The notes: generated by a model not told the origin, from the sequence alone. A stretch of 5,370 nucleotides of DNA from Desulfobulbaceae bacterium (GCA_003509305.1 DOMU01000066.1:1-5370); one strand, 5' to 3'. Positions 1 to 5,370 are shown, counted from the stretch's first letter. Numbers and translations: made by a program.

Positions 1-252
1 CGCCGCCGATGCCGGCAAACGCTGGCCGCTGAGCGCCAGTACCTCGACCTCGAACAGTTCCGCACCGACGCGAATGGCCAGACGGTTGCCGACGATCAGA
101 TGGCGTGATGGTTTGACGCGCTGACCGTTCAGGTGAACCTTGCCGCCGTCGATAGCTTCGCTGGCCAGGGCGCGGGTCTTGAAAAAGCGGGCGGCCCACA
201 GCCATTTGTCGAGGCGAACGGCAGGCTCGGAACCGGTTGACGGGACAGTCAT
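1..252 (-). CDS. hslR: S4-domain RNA-binding protein, Hsp15/HslR-like (partial, C-terminus outside window)
   Basis: The minus-strand frame opens with ATG at 252-250 and stays open to the window edge, giving 84 codons. Residues 13-52 form a clear S4 RNA-binding domain: RLDKWLWAARFFKTR, then a segment like ASEAIDGGKVHLNG, then a basic stretch ending VKPSRHL. This arrangement near the N-terminus is typical of Hsp15 (HslR). In E. coli that protein binds free 50S subunits carrying a stalled peptidyl-tRNA and helps recycle them. The leader reads GAGAGAAATT before the ATG, a modest ribosome-binding site. The visible part begins the beta-strand after the S4 fold (NRLAIRVGAELFEVEVLAL); the basic C-terminal tail lies beyond the edge. 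It is transcribed away from folE2. Other short S4 proteins could share this N-terminus, so the family call is firm and the exact HslR orthology less so. Confidence 0.87.
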   Translation of the reverse strand, partial: MTVPSTGSEPAVRLDKWLWAARFFKTRALASEAIDGGKVHLNGQRVKPSRHLIVGNRLAIRVGAELFEVEVLALSGQRLPASAA

Positions 253-298
253 AATTTCTCTCAACCCAAAAGCTTCCCTCACGAAGAAAGCGGCCAAC

Positions 299-391
299 CT
301 ACACTGAAAGCGTATCCGGCGCAGCAAAAAAGCCGGTTGTTGCCACCAGGAAAACCGGGTAAATCAGGCGCGTCGTGATATACAAGCTCAT
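299..391 (-). CDS. possible 30-residue hydrophobic peptide upstream of hslR
   Basis: Reading the minus strand from ATG at 391-389 to TAG at 301-299 gives 30 residues starting MSLYITTRLIYPVF, with a hydrophobic stretch over about residues 9-24 and an acidic end (APDTLSV). That profile fits a single-pass membrane peptide, or the stub of a longer membrane protein that has decayed. A purine-rich GGGGAAGAGAAG precedes the ATG, but its spacing is not ideal. The stop lies 46 bases before the hslR start, on the same strand, so the two could be co-transcribed. A terminator-like hairpin lies inside the ORF, which argues against it being a normal gene. No family is recognised, and an open frame of this length can arise by chance. 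Confidence 0.2.
   Translation of the reverse strand: MSLYITTRLIYPVFLVATTGFFAAPDTLSV
326..358 (-). terminator. weak terminator-like hairpin, minus strand
   Basis: On the minus strand CCGGTT (358-353) and AACCGG (338-333) form a 6-bp stem with a 14-base loop, followed by one C and then six T (331-326). The form is that of an intrinsic terminator, but the stem is short and the loop large. The 3' arm can also pair with GCCGG at 320-316 further downstream on the same transcript, which gives an alternative fold. No gene upstream on this strand obviously needs a terminator. It could attenuate transcription into hslR, limit antisense transcription out of folE2, or be chance. Confidence 0.2.
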
Positions 392-426
392 AGTGTTCTT
401 CTCTTCCCCACACAAAAATACAGCCA

Positions 427-1182
427 ATGCACATCGAAGAAGTCGGCGTCAGAAATATTCAGCTTCCGGTCAAGATCAAAGAAAAGGGTGGCCAGTCGCA
501 ACACACCATCGCCAGCATTTCCATGCAGGCCAGCCTGCCTGACTCACGGAAAGATGGGTGCATCGACGCCTTCATCGCCATCCTCAACCGCTCGGTCGAG
601 GCCTTCAGCGTCCGGCGTTTCCGCGAAATTCTCATCCAGGTGCGGGAGGAGTTGCATTCCCAGAGCGCCGGCATGGAGATGACCTTTCCCTACTTCATCG
701 AAAAAACAGCGCCGGTCAGCGGTACCGGTAGCCTGATGGAGTATAGCTGCACCTTCGCGGGAACGGTTGGCGAACGCGACGAAATGATTATTACGGTGCG
801 GGTGCCCGTGACCACGCTTTGCCCCTGCTCGAAGGAGATCAGCGACCACGGCGCCCACAATCAGCGCGCCGAGGTGGTGCTGAATGTCAAGACCGACCGG
901 CGGGTATGGATCGAAGATCTGATTGGCCTGGTGGAGCGCTCGGCTTCCTGCGAGCTGTACGCGCTTCTGAAAAGGCCGGATGAAAAATTCGTCACGGAAA
1001 AGGCCTACAACAACCCGATGTTCGTCGAGGACGTGGTGCGCAAGGTGGCGGTGGCGGCCTTGGCCCATCCGGACATCCGCTGGTTCTCCGCCGGGGTTGA
1101 AAGCTTTGAATCCATCCACAAACACAGCGCCTACGCCTTCGTCGATAGCGACGACATGCGCGGTATCTCGCGGGCGGCGTAA
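427..1182 (+). CDS. folE2: GTP cyclohydrolase FolE2 (GCYH-IB)
   Basis: This 251-residue enzyme converts GTP to 7,8-dihydroneopterin triphosphate in the cytoplasm, the entry step for tetrahydrofolate and for queuosine and other 7-deazaguanines. The family signature PVTTLCPCSKEIS lies at residues 127-139. Visible candidates for the metal and catalytic set are Cys132, His144 (in HNQR), Glu186, Glu201 (in YNNPMFVED) and His231 (in ESIHKHSA). Their spacing agrees with the residues I recall for the Neisseria enzyme with a constant offset of 15. The protein is full length, with a slightly short N-terminus. ATG 427 is used because family similarity begins at once (EEVGVRNIQLPV), although no good Shine-Dalgarno precedes it. 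FolE2 family members often work without zinc and are often Zur-controlled; I see no convincing Zur palindrome in 253-426. The stop TAA abuts the stop of the convergent rdgB. Confidence 0.96.
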   Translation: MHIEEVGVRNIQLPVKIKEKGGQSQHTIASISMQASLPDSRKDGCIDAFIAILNRSVEAFSVRRFREILIQVREELHSQSAGMEMTFPYFIEKTAPVSGTGSLMEYSCTFAGTVGERDEMIITVRVPVTTLCPCSKEISDHGAHNQRAEVVLNVKTDRRVWIEDLIGLVERSASCELYALLKRPDEKFVTEKAYNNPMFVEDVVRKVAVAALAHPDIRWFSAGVESFESIHKHSAYAFVDSDDMRGISRAA

Positions 1183-1854
1183 TTATTTTCCCGACCAGTC
1201 GTCGGTGAATTGGCGGTGATCGGGTTTGGCGGGTTTTTCTTCGGCCAGCCGCTGTTCCAGCCACATGATCACTTTGTCGATTTCACCGCGCAACTGGGCC
1301 AGCGCCTTGCCACGATGGCTGACCCGGTTTTTTTCCGCCGGGGACAGTTCGGCAAAGCTCTTGCCCAGGGGCGGGAACCAAAACAACGGGTCGTAACCGA
1401 AGCCCGAAACGCCACGTTTTTCCCGCAGAATTTCCCCCTCGCAAAAATCCTCATAGGTCAAAGCCGGGCCAGACGGCACGGCAATGGAAATGACGCAGGC
1501 GAAACGGGCCTGGCGATTGCCGATATTTTCCATTTTCGCCAGCAGTTTACGGCAGTTGTCGTCGTCCGAGGCCGTTTCCCCGGCGTAACGGGCCGAATAG
1601 ACTCCTGGCTCGCCATCCAGGGCATCGACGCACAGGCCGGAATCGTCGGCGATGGCCGGCAAGCCGAGGATTTTCGCCGTATGCAGCGCCTTTTTGTAGG
1701 CGTTTTCCTCAAAGGTTTTGCCGTCCTCTATTGCCTCCGGAATCTTCGGGAAATCCTTCAGTGAGGCGATGCGTACCGGAAAACCAGCGAGAATCTCCTG
1801 AAATTCCCGCACCTTATTTTGGTTACCAGTCGCCAGCACAATCATGGGGATCAT
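1183..1854 (-). CDS. rdgB: non-canonical purine NTP pyrophosphatase, RdgB/HAM1 family
   Basis: This 223-residue house-cleaning enzyme hydrolyses dITP/ITP and (d)XTP to the monophosphate and pyrophosphate, keeping deaminated purines out of DNA and RNA. The family motifs are in order: the nucleotide-binding ATGNQNK (8-14), FEENAYKKA (48-56), the catalytic-site ADDSGL (69-74) with the presumed general-base Asp at 70, GVYSARYAG (84-92), GFGYDP (151-156) and SHRGKA (179-184). It carries about 25 residues beyond the usual end of the family (near 197-200), a charged tail with no known role. The start at 1854 is favoured over the Met three codons later because AGAGGA lies 7 bases upstream and the ATG overlaps the queH stop (ATGA). 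The gene is thus probably co-transcribed and translationally coupled with queH. Its TAA is immediately next to that of folE2. Confidence 0.96.
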   Translation of the reverse strand: MIPMIVLATGNQNKVREFQEILAGFPVRIASLKDFPKIPEAIEDGKTFEENAYKKALHTAKILGLPAIADDSGLCVDALDGEPGVYSARYAGETASDDDNCRKLLAKMENIGNRQARFACVISIAVPSGPALTYEDFCEGEILREKRGVSGFGYDPLFWFPPLGKSFAELSPAEKNRVSHRGKALAQLRGEIDKVIMWLEQRLAEEKPAKPDHRQFTDDWSGK

Positions 1855-2402
1855 TTTTTCTTCCTCTTGTGAAATTGTGGGTCATAGCGTTCCTGCTCGC
1901 TGAAGATGCAGCCGCAGTACTGTTGGCGGTACATCCCCAGCTCTTTGGAACGTTTCACGCCTTCCGGCCAGCCCGCGCGGAAGTCGTGATAGAAAAAAGT
2001 CAGGTTATGCGCCGCCGCCAGTTCCTCGCCGATGGCTTTGATCAGCTCGTGATTCTGAAAGCGGCTGTAGAGCAGCGTCGTCGAAAAATGCGAATAACCG
2101 TGTTCTTCGGCGAAGATGGCGGTTTTGTCGAGACGCACCCGGTAGCAGAACGGACAGCGCTGGTCCGGCTCCTGGGCCACGGCGCCAAGAAACTCCCGCA
2201 TGGCGTAAGGCCTATCCTCGTAATACGGAATATTCTCGCTCTGGCACCAGGCCGCGAGCTGCGCCGTCCGCCGCTGGTACTCCTGGTAGGGATGAATATT
2301 CGGGTTGGCGGCGAAGACGGTAAAGGCCACCTCCTGTCGACGCAGGAAACTAGCCGGATAGAGCAGGCAGGGGGCGCAGCAGGTGTGCAGCAGCAGGTTC
2401 AT
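1851..2402 (-). CDS. queH: epoxyqueuosine reductase QueH
   Basis: QueH (COG1636, formerly DUF208) reduces epoxyqueuosine to queuosine at the wobble position of tRNAs with GUN anticodons. It replaces the unrelated cobalamin enzyme QueG in many lineages. The 183-residue product shows the family cysteines: the N-terminal HTCCAPC (Cys8, Cys9, Cys12), CPFC (Cys83, Cys86) and CGC near the C-terminus (Cys163, Cys165). The family is known to use a 4Fe-4S cluster and a nearby second metal site bound by such cysteines. Other conserved-looking pieces are NPNIHPYQEYQRR and FYHDFRAGW. The start is set at ATG 2402 because the family begins with a short hydrophobic strand before the CC motif (MNLLLHTCC). 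The frame stays open to a TTG at 2495, but those 31 extra residues look non-coding. No strong Shine-Dalgarno precedes ATG 2402. The gene ends in an ATGA overlap with rdgB. Confidence 0.95.
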   Translation of the reverse strand: MNLLLHTCCAPCLLYPASFLRRQEVAFTVFAANPNIHPYQEYQRRTAQLAAWCQSENIPYYEDRPYAMREFLGAVAQEPDQRCPFCYRVRLDKTAIFAEEHGYSHFSTTLLYSRFQNHELIKAIGEELAAAHNLTFFYHDFRAGWPEGVKRSKELGMYRQQYCGCIFSEQERYDPQFHKRKKK

Positions 2403-2485
2403 GGCATTTGTGCGGGCCGCGGTCAAAGTATTGTCGGTTCGTAAAGCGATGAGGTTTCTACCCCGCCAGATACTACGCCGAATCG

Positions 2486-2516
2486 GTGTATGCAATCATC
2501 AATTGATTGTGTACAC
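2486..2516. repeat. imperfect 31-bp dyad in the queH-tatA divergent region
   Basis: The arms GTGTA-TG-CAATC (2486-2497) and GATTG-TG-TACAC (2505-2516) are symmetric about position 2501 except for the two TG pairs. Within the dyad lies a perfect 10-bp palindrome, ATCAATTGAT (2498-2507). A second perfect 10-bp palindrome, TGTGTACACA (2508-2517), abuts it directly. The AT-rich symmetric core, about 85-115 bases upstream of the queH start and upstream of the tatA promoter, would suit a dimeric regulator's operator. I cannot name the regulator. Confidence 0.4.
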
Positions 2517-2519
2517 AGC

Positions 2520-2556
2520 GTAGCGACACGCTACACCGCGTAACCGCCGACGCGGT
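2520..2556. repeat. two abutting hairpins (GTAGCG/CGCTAC and ACCGCGT/ACGCGGT)
   Basis: The first hairpin is GTAGCG-ACA-CGCTAC (2520-2534), a perfect 6-bp stem with a 3-base loop. It is followed at once by ACCGCGT-AACCGCCG-ACGCGGT (2535-2541 with 2550-2556), a 7-bp stem with an 8-base loop and TTTTG just after. Two adjacent GC-rich hairpins resemble extragenic palindromic (REP/BIME-like) elements. The second could also act as a weak plus-strand terminator, but no plus-strand gene lies immediately upstream. No second copy is seen in this window. Confidence 0.4.
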
Positions 2557-2607
2557 TTTGTCGCATTCATGGCTGAGGCGCAGGCGGCACGGACACCTTG
2601 ACTTTTC

Positions 2608-2636
2608 TTGACTTTCTCCAGGCTCTATCATATGTT
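2608..2636 (+). promoter_or_regulatory. sigma70-like promoter for tatA
   Basis: TTGACT (2608-2613) and TATGTT (2631-2636) are separated by 17 bases, close to the sigma70 consensus. Transcription would begin near 2643, leaving a leader of about 60 bases before tatA. A second TTGACT at 2598-2603 forms a short tandem repeat (TTGACTTTTC, TTGACTTTCTC) but has no well-spaced -10 element. The position of this promoter argues against any tatA start upstream of about 2640. Confidence 0.5.
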
Positions 2637-2692
2637 TCGTGTTCGTCCGCCGGGGGATACTGGTTTATCCTGGCGCGGTTTTTCCTTTCAGC

Positions 2693-2698
2693 GGAGGG
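2693..2698 (+). promoter_or_regulatory. Shine-Dalgarno of tatA (GGAGGG)
   Basis: GGAGGG lies 4 bases before ATG 2703 and is the strongest ribosome-binding site in the window. It decides the tatA start at 2703 against the open but unrelated-looking 35 codons upstream in the same frame. Confidence 0.75.
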
Positions 2699-2702
2699 AA
2701 CT

Positions 2703-2885
2703 ATGTTTGGCTTGGGAATGCCTGAATTACTAGTTATTCTGGTTATCGTCGTCATTATTTTCGGGGCGGGCAAACTGCCGCAAATCGGCGCCGGCTTGGG
2801 CCTCGGAATCAAAAATTTCAAAGATGCCACCAAATCCGAGGGAGCAAAAAAGATCGAAGAGAGCGAGCCGCCGGAAAATAAATAA
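2703..2885 (+). CDS. tatA: twin-arginine translocase subunit TatA/TatE
   Basis: This 60-residue protein is the pore-forming or membrane-thinning subunit of the Tat system. That system exports folded proteins with twin-arginine signals, often cofactor-bearing redox enzymes, across the inner membrane. The layout is canonical: a short N-terminal segment with MPELL, one transmembrane helix (about residues 8-20), the hinge FGAGKLP (20-26), an amphipathic helix containing [11 protein letters not shown] (32-42), and a short charged tail rich in Lys and Glu. Glu8 is a TatB-like feature also common in TatA proteins of Desulfobacterota-type organisms; the very short tail argues for TatA over TatB. No tatB or tatC is adjacent, so the TatC partner must be encoded elsewhere. 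A good promoter and ribosome-binding site lie upstream and a terminator-like hairpin follows, so it is probably transcribed alone. Confidence 0.95.
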   Translation: MFGLGMPELLVILVIVVIIFGAGKLPQIGAGLGLGIKNFKDATKSEGAKKIEESEPPENK

Positions 2886-2891
2886 TTGCCG

Positions 2892-3016
2892 GGCGCCAGC
2901 GCTGGCAGCCCCGCCGCCAGCGTTCTTTCAAATTTCTTTCTCCGGGCCTCCCTTTCGCCTTTGGTCGCGCCGCGGTTTTCAGAGTATCTACAAGGTCAGG
3001 TATTTTCGCTGGCGCC
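2892..3016. repeat. 10-bp inverted repeat spanning the tatA-tamA gap
   Basis: GGCGCCAGCG (2892-2901) and CGCTGGCGCC (3007-3016) are exact inverted copies about 105 bases apart. They sit just after the tatA stop and immediately before the ATG at 3017. A further direct partial copy, CGCCAGCG, is at 2915-2922, so the left arm, the terminator stem and the right arm could compete in RNA. GCCAGCG-type strings recur in this GC-rich genome, so chance is quite possible. Confidence 0.3.
2898..2930 (+). terminator. probable intrinsic terminator after tatA
   Basis: AGCGCTGGC (2898-2906) pairs with GCCAGCGTT (2916-2924) across a 9-base loop. This is a 9-bp stem with one G-U pair, followed by CTTTCAAATTTCTTTC, a T-rich but interrupted tract. 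It begins 12 bases after the tatA stop codon. The perfect palindrome GCCAGCGCTGGC (2895-2906) overlaps it. Confidence 0.5.
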
Positions 3017-3061
3017 ATGCGTCACGTCCGTTGTTTTTCGTTCGTCAGCCCGCCAGCCGCC

Positions 3062-4786
3062 ATGCGATCTTTGCCGCTCACTTTGCTGGTTTTATTTATA
3101 GTGTTTGTTCCAGCCAGAGCTTTCGCTCTGACGCTCACGGTCAATGTCGAGGGCGTTGACGGCGCATTGCGGCAAAATGTGCTCAGCGGACTGGATATTT
3201 ACCGGCACCGGAATAATTCTCTTTTACGGCAGGCCGATGTGCGGCGGCTGCACCTCCGGGCGAAAAAAGATATTGTCGCGGCGCTTATGCCGCTGGGGTA
3301 TTTTTCACCGCAAATCATAGCCAGCCTGCACCGGGATGGCTACGATTTCACCGCCAGCTACAAAATTACCCCTGGTGAGCCAACCCGGCTGCGGTCGGTG
3401 TCAATCGAGGCGGTGAGCGATTCCGCCTGGTTCCGCGAGGCGGTGGCGGCCTTTCCTTTGAAGACCGGCGATATTCTCCATCAGGGCCATTACGAGGATG
3501 GCAAGAGACGTCTCCTGCGTGCCGCCAGCCACCAGGGTTTTCTTGACGCCGCTTTTTCGACACATGAGCTTATTGTCAACCGAAAAGAGCGGACGGCGGT
3601 CATCCGCCTGCGTCTCGACCCTCACCAGCTTTACCATTTTGGCCAGACGCATTTCGCGCCGACGGTAGTTCGCCCTTCTCTTTTGGCCGGCTACCCCAGT
3701 TTCCAGCCCGGAGACCCATACCAAGCCACACAACTCGCCCAGTTGCAGCGCACCCTCTACGCCACCGGCTATTTCATCAGGGCGCGGGTGGATGCCAAAC
3801 CCGACAACCGTGATTTCACCGTGCCGGTCTCGGTCAGCACCGAGCCACAAAAAGCTTGGAATCATTACAGTGTCGGCGCCGGCTACGCCACCGATACCGG
3901 AATGCGAGGACGTTTTGACTGGTTCAACCGTTTATGGAACGACCGTGGTCACACGGTGCACGCCAGCGCCCAGTTGGCGGAATATGAAAACGGCTTTGGT
4001 CTCGATTATAAGATACCGGTCGGCAATCCGGACAACGACCAATATACTGTCTCCACCGCCTATTCCGACCAGACCTGGGACAATACCGACACCCGGCTTC
4101 AGACCCTGGCTGTCGGGCGTAACCACGACGGCAAATTTCTGCGCTACAGCGAGTCGCTTGAATTGCGTCATGAGCGCTATTCGGTCGGCGTTACCTCGGG
4201 CGAAAAGATACTTCTGTTGCCGGGTGTCACCGCCAGCCTCATTAATACCGACAACTTGTTGCAGCCAACCAGGGGCGCGCAGATCAGCGTTAACGCCAGC
4301 GGCGCCTGGGATGGCCTGGTTTCCGATTCCAGTTTTTTGAAACTCGGCGGCAGCGCCAAGGTGATCGTTTCACCCTTTGCCACCATCAGGCTCATTGGCC
4401 GCGCCGCCGGTGGCGTCATCCTCGCCGGTTCCGTCGATGACCTGCCTCCGTCCCTGCGCTTCTACGCCGGTGGCGACAACAGTGTCCGCGGGTATGGGTA
4501 TAAAGAACTCGGACCAAAGGACGCCAGCGAGACGGTGGTCGGTGGCCGTTATCTTCTGGAAGGCAGCGCCGAAGTGGAAAAGCTGATTGGCCACTACTGG
4601 GGCGTTGCCGCCTTCTGGGACATGGGGAACGCCATGGATGACTTTTCCATGCGGCTGAAACAGGGCGTTGGCCTGGGCTTGCGCCTGCGTCTGCCCTTCG
4701 GCCAGGTACGGCTTGATGTGGCCAGCGCCATCGAGGAAGACGGATCACCTTTGCGAGTCCATTTGTCGGTGGGTTCGGATCTATGA
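3062..4786 (+). CDS. tamA: TamA, outer-membrane Omp85-family translocation and assembly module
   Basis: TamA is an outer-membrane beta-barrel that partners with TamB across the periplasm. The pair is known for autotransporter assembly and, more recently, phospholipid transport to the outer membrane. From ATG 3062 the product has 574 residues, close to the 577 of E. coli TamA. A classical signal peptide spans residues 1-22, with a hydrophobic LTLLVLFIVFV core and an AFA cleavage site. Three POTRA-like domains follow (about 23-103, 109-187 and 189-260), then a 16-strand-type barrel to the end. The family L6-loop motif FYAGGDNSVRGYGY lies at 467-480 (VRGY 475-478), and the C-terminus is GSDL. 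An in-frame ATG at 3017 would add 15 residues. I prefer 3062 for the signal peptide and length, but neither start has a good Shine-Dalgarno. A possible promoter for tamA is TTCAGA (2978) with TATTTT (3001), which is weak. The stop overlaps the tamB start (ATGA). Confidence 0.95.
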   Translation: MRSLPLTLLVLFIVFVPARAFALTLTVNVEGVDGALRQNVLSGLDIYRHRNNSLLRQADVRRLHLRAKKDIVAALMPLGYFSPQIIASLHRDGYDFTASYKITPGEPTRLRSVSIEAVSDSAWFREAVAAFPLKTGDILHQGHYEDGKRRLLRAASHQGFLDAAFSTHELIVNRKERTAVIRLRLDPHQLYHFGQTHFAPTVVRPSLLAGYPSFQPGDPYQATQLAQLQRTLYATGYFIRARVDAKPDNRDFTVPVSVSTEPQKAWNHYSVGAGYATDTGMRGRFDWFNRLWNDRGHTVHASAQLAEYENGFGLDYKIPVGNPDNDQYTVSTAYSDQTWDNTDTRLQTLAVGRNHDGKFLRYSESLELRHERYSVGVTSGEKILLLPGVTASLINTDNLLQPTRGAQISVNASGAWDGLVSDSSFLKLGGSAKVIVSPFATIRLIGRAAGGVILAGSVDDLPPSLRFYAGGDNSVRGYGYKELGPKDASETVVGGRYLLEGSAEVEKLIGHYWGVAAFWDMGNAMDDFSMRLKQGVGLGLRLRLPFGQVRLDVASAIEEDGSPLRVHLSVGSDL

Positions 4787-5370
4787 AACGTTTTGGCAAA
4801 ATTATCCCCTGGCTGCTTCTGGCTTTGGTTGCCGCCGTCCTGGCGGTGGGTGGCGCGGCGGTGGCTTTTTTCGCCAACCCCAAGGCCTTGCCATGGCTGG
4901 TTGCCGGAGTGGAAAAATTGACGCCGGGTTTTACCGTGCGGAATGCGTCGGGGCGTTTTTTTTCTTCCTGGTCGCTTGAGGGGATGTCCTACCGGCGCGG
5001 CGATTTTTTCATCACCGTAGACAATTTGCGCCTGCGCTGGCGCGCGGAAGAATTGCCGCATGGTCTCTTGGCCATCGACAAACTGACTGCGAGCGGTATC
5101 CGCCTGGAATTGCCGTCGTCCCCATCCTTAAGCGAGAATAAAACGGCAGATAAACCGCGGGCGCGGCTCTTCATCCCCCCCTGGTTGCGGTTGCGCCTGA
5201 ACACACTGGTTATCAGCGACGCGCGGCTTTTCAGCGGCAGCCGCGAAGTTTTAGCGGTCGATAATTTCTCTGGCGGTGGTGAATTCGAAGCCGAAACGGT
5301 CAGGATCAAAAACTTGAATCTGGCCGGGCGGGCGGCGGGCAAGGCGGAAAGCATCCGCTTTACCGCGAGC
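4783..5370 (+). CDS. tamB: TamB, translocation and assembly module inner-membrane/periplasmic protein (partial, N-terminal)
   Basis: ATG 4783 overlaps the tamA stop by four bases. The frame is open to the window edge, giving 196 residues of a protein that normally has 1000 or more. Residues 1-7 are basic (MKRFGK), and 8-30 form a single transmembrane anchor rich in Leu, Ala and Val. A periplasmic region follows with the typical TamB/AsmA-like start: NASGRFFSSWSLEGMSY, then strand repeats such as FFITVDNLRLRW and LLAIDKLTASGIRLEL. In known TamB the rest is a long beta-taco groove ending in the DUF490 domain that docks on TamA. That part is not visible here. A short low-complexity linker (about 111-126) precedes IPPWLRLRLNTLVISDARL, the next repeat-like segment. 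Co-translation with tamA is inferred from the overlap. Confidence 0.92.
   Translation, partial: MKRFGKIIPWLLLALVAAVLAVGGAAVAFFANPKALPWLVAGVEKLTPGFTVRNASGRFFSSWSLEGMSYRRGDFFITVDNLRLRWRAEELPHGLLAIDKLTASGIRLELPSSPSLSENKTADKPRARLFIPPWLRLRLNTLVISDARLFSGSREVLAVDNFSGGGEFEAETVRIKNLNLAGRAAGKAESIRFTAS

Noticed and set aside
253..426. Zur operator for folE2
   Set aside because: Zur control is common for folE2, but no long AT-rich palindrome resembling a Zur box could be found here. No convincing -35/-10 pair was seen either.
544..1125. Long minus-strand open frame (193 codons) opposite folE2
   Set aside because: It lies wholly antisense to a clear folE2, shows no recognisable domain, and its composition fits a GC-rich codon shadow.
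1210..1764. Plus-strand open frame (184 codons) opposite rdgB
   Set aside because: It is antisense to rdgB, whose motifs are complete, and no motif or ribosome-binding site supports it.
1731..2444. Plus-strand open frame (237 codons) across rdgB and queH
   Set aside because: It is the longest shadow frame in the window, but it covers two well-supported genes on the other strand and resembles no family.
2403..2495. N-terminal extension of queH to a TTG start at 2495
   Set aside because: The 31 residues are basic and unlike QueH, and they would run into the inverted-repeat region. The family starts just before the CC motif.
2498..2507. FNR/CRP-type site at ATCAATTGAT
   Set aside because: The TTGAT/ATCAA half-sites are in reverse order and lack the 4-base spacer of an FNR box.
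2598..2702. Upstream TTG start for tatA
   Set aside because: It would precede the likely promoter and break the canonical TatA N-terminus, while GGAGGG sits right before ATG 2703.
4416..4883. Minus-strand open frames opposite the tamA end and tamB start (155 codons, and another at 4594-5061)
   Set aside because: They are antisense to strongly supported tamA/tamB coding sequence, Arg/Pro-rich, and have no recognisable domain.

Overview
The window looks like ordinary chromosome of a Gram-negative bacterium. The outer-membrane TamA/TamB pair implies two membranes. The short TatA (start [10 protein letters not shown], then FGAGKLP), a FolE2-type GTP cyclohydrolase and QueH instead of QueG together suggest a Desulfobacterota (former Deltaproteobacteria) lineage. 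That assignment rests on remembered family resemblance and is moderate at best. Base composition is GC-rich and even, with no phage, transposase, plasmid, tRNA/rRNA or CRISPR signature.

Layout. (1) 1-252, minus: the N-terminal 84 codons of an Hsp15/HslR-like S4 RNA-binding protein that runs off the left edge. (2) 253-426: a divergent gap containing a possible 30-codon membrane-peptide ORF and a weak terminator-like hairpin, both on the minus strand. (3) 427-1182, plus: folE2. (4) 1183-2402, minus: the two-gene unit queH-rdgB with an ATGA overlap. rdgB converges on folE2 with no base between the two stop codons. (5) 2403-2702: a 300-bp divergent region between queH and tatA. It holds a run of inverted repeats at about 2486-2557, a good sigma70-like promoter at 2608-2636 and a strong Shine-Dalgarno for tatA. 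(6) 2703-2885, plus: tatA, followed by a probable terminator. (7) From about 3062 to the right edge, plus: tamA and tamB with an ATGA overlap; tamB is cut by the window.

How the genes relate. FolE2 makes dihydroneopterin triphosphate, the shared precursor of tetrahydrofolate and 7-deazaguanines. QueH performs the last step of queuosine synthesis. The first and last enzymes of the tRNA-queuosine route are therefore close together, though on opposite strands. RdgB cleans non-canonical purine triphosphates from the pool. TatA (folded-protein export across the inner membrane) and TamAB (outer-membrane assembly and lipid transport) are both envelope systems. The clear terminator-like hairpin between them suggests separate transcription.

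I found no convincing undescribed system. The points most worth checking are the repeat cluster upstream of queH/tatA, the small minus-strand ORF upstream of hslR, and the zero-spacing folE2/rdgB junction.
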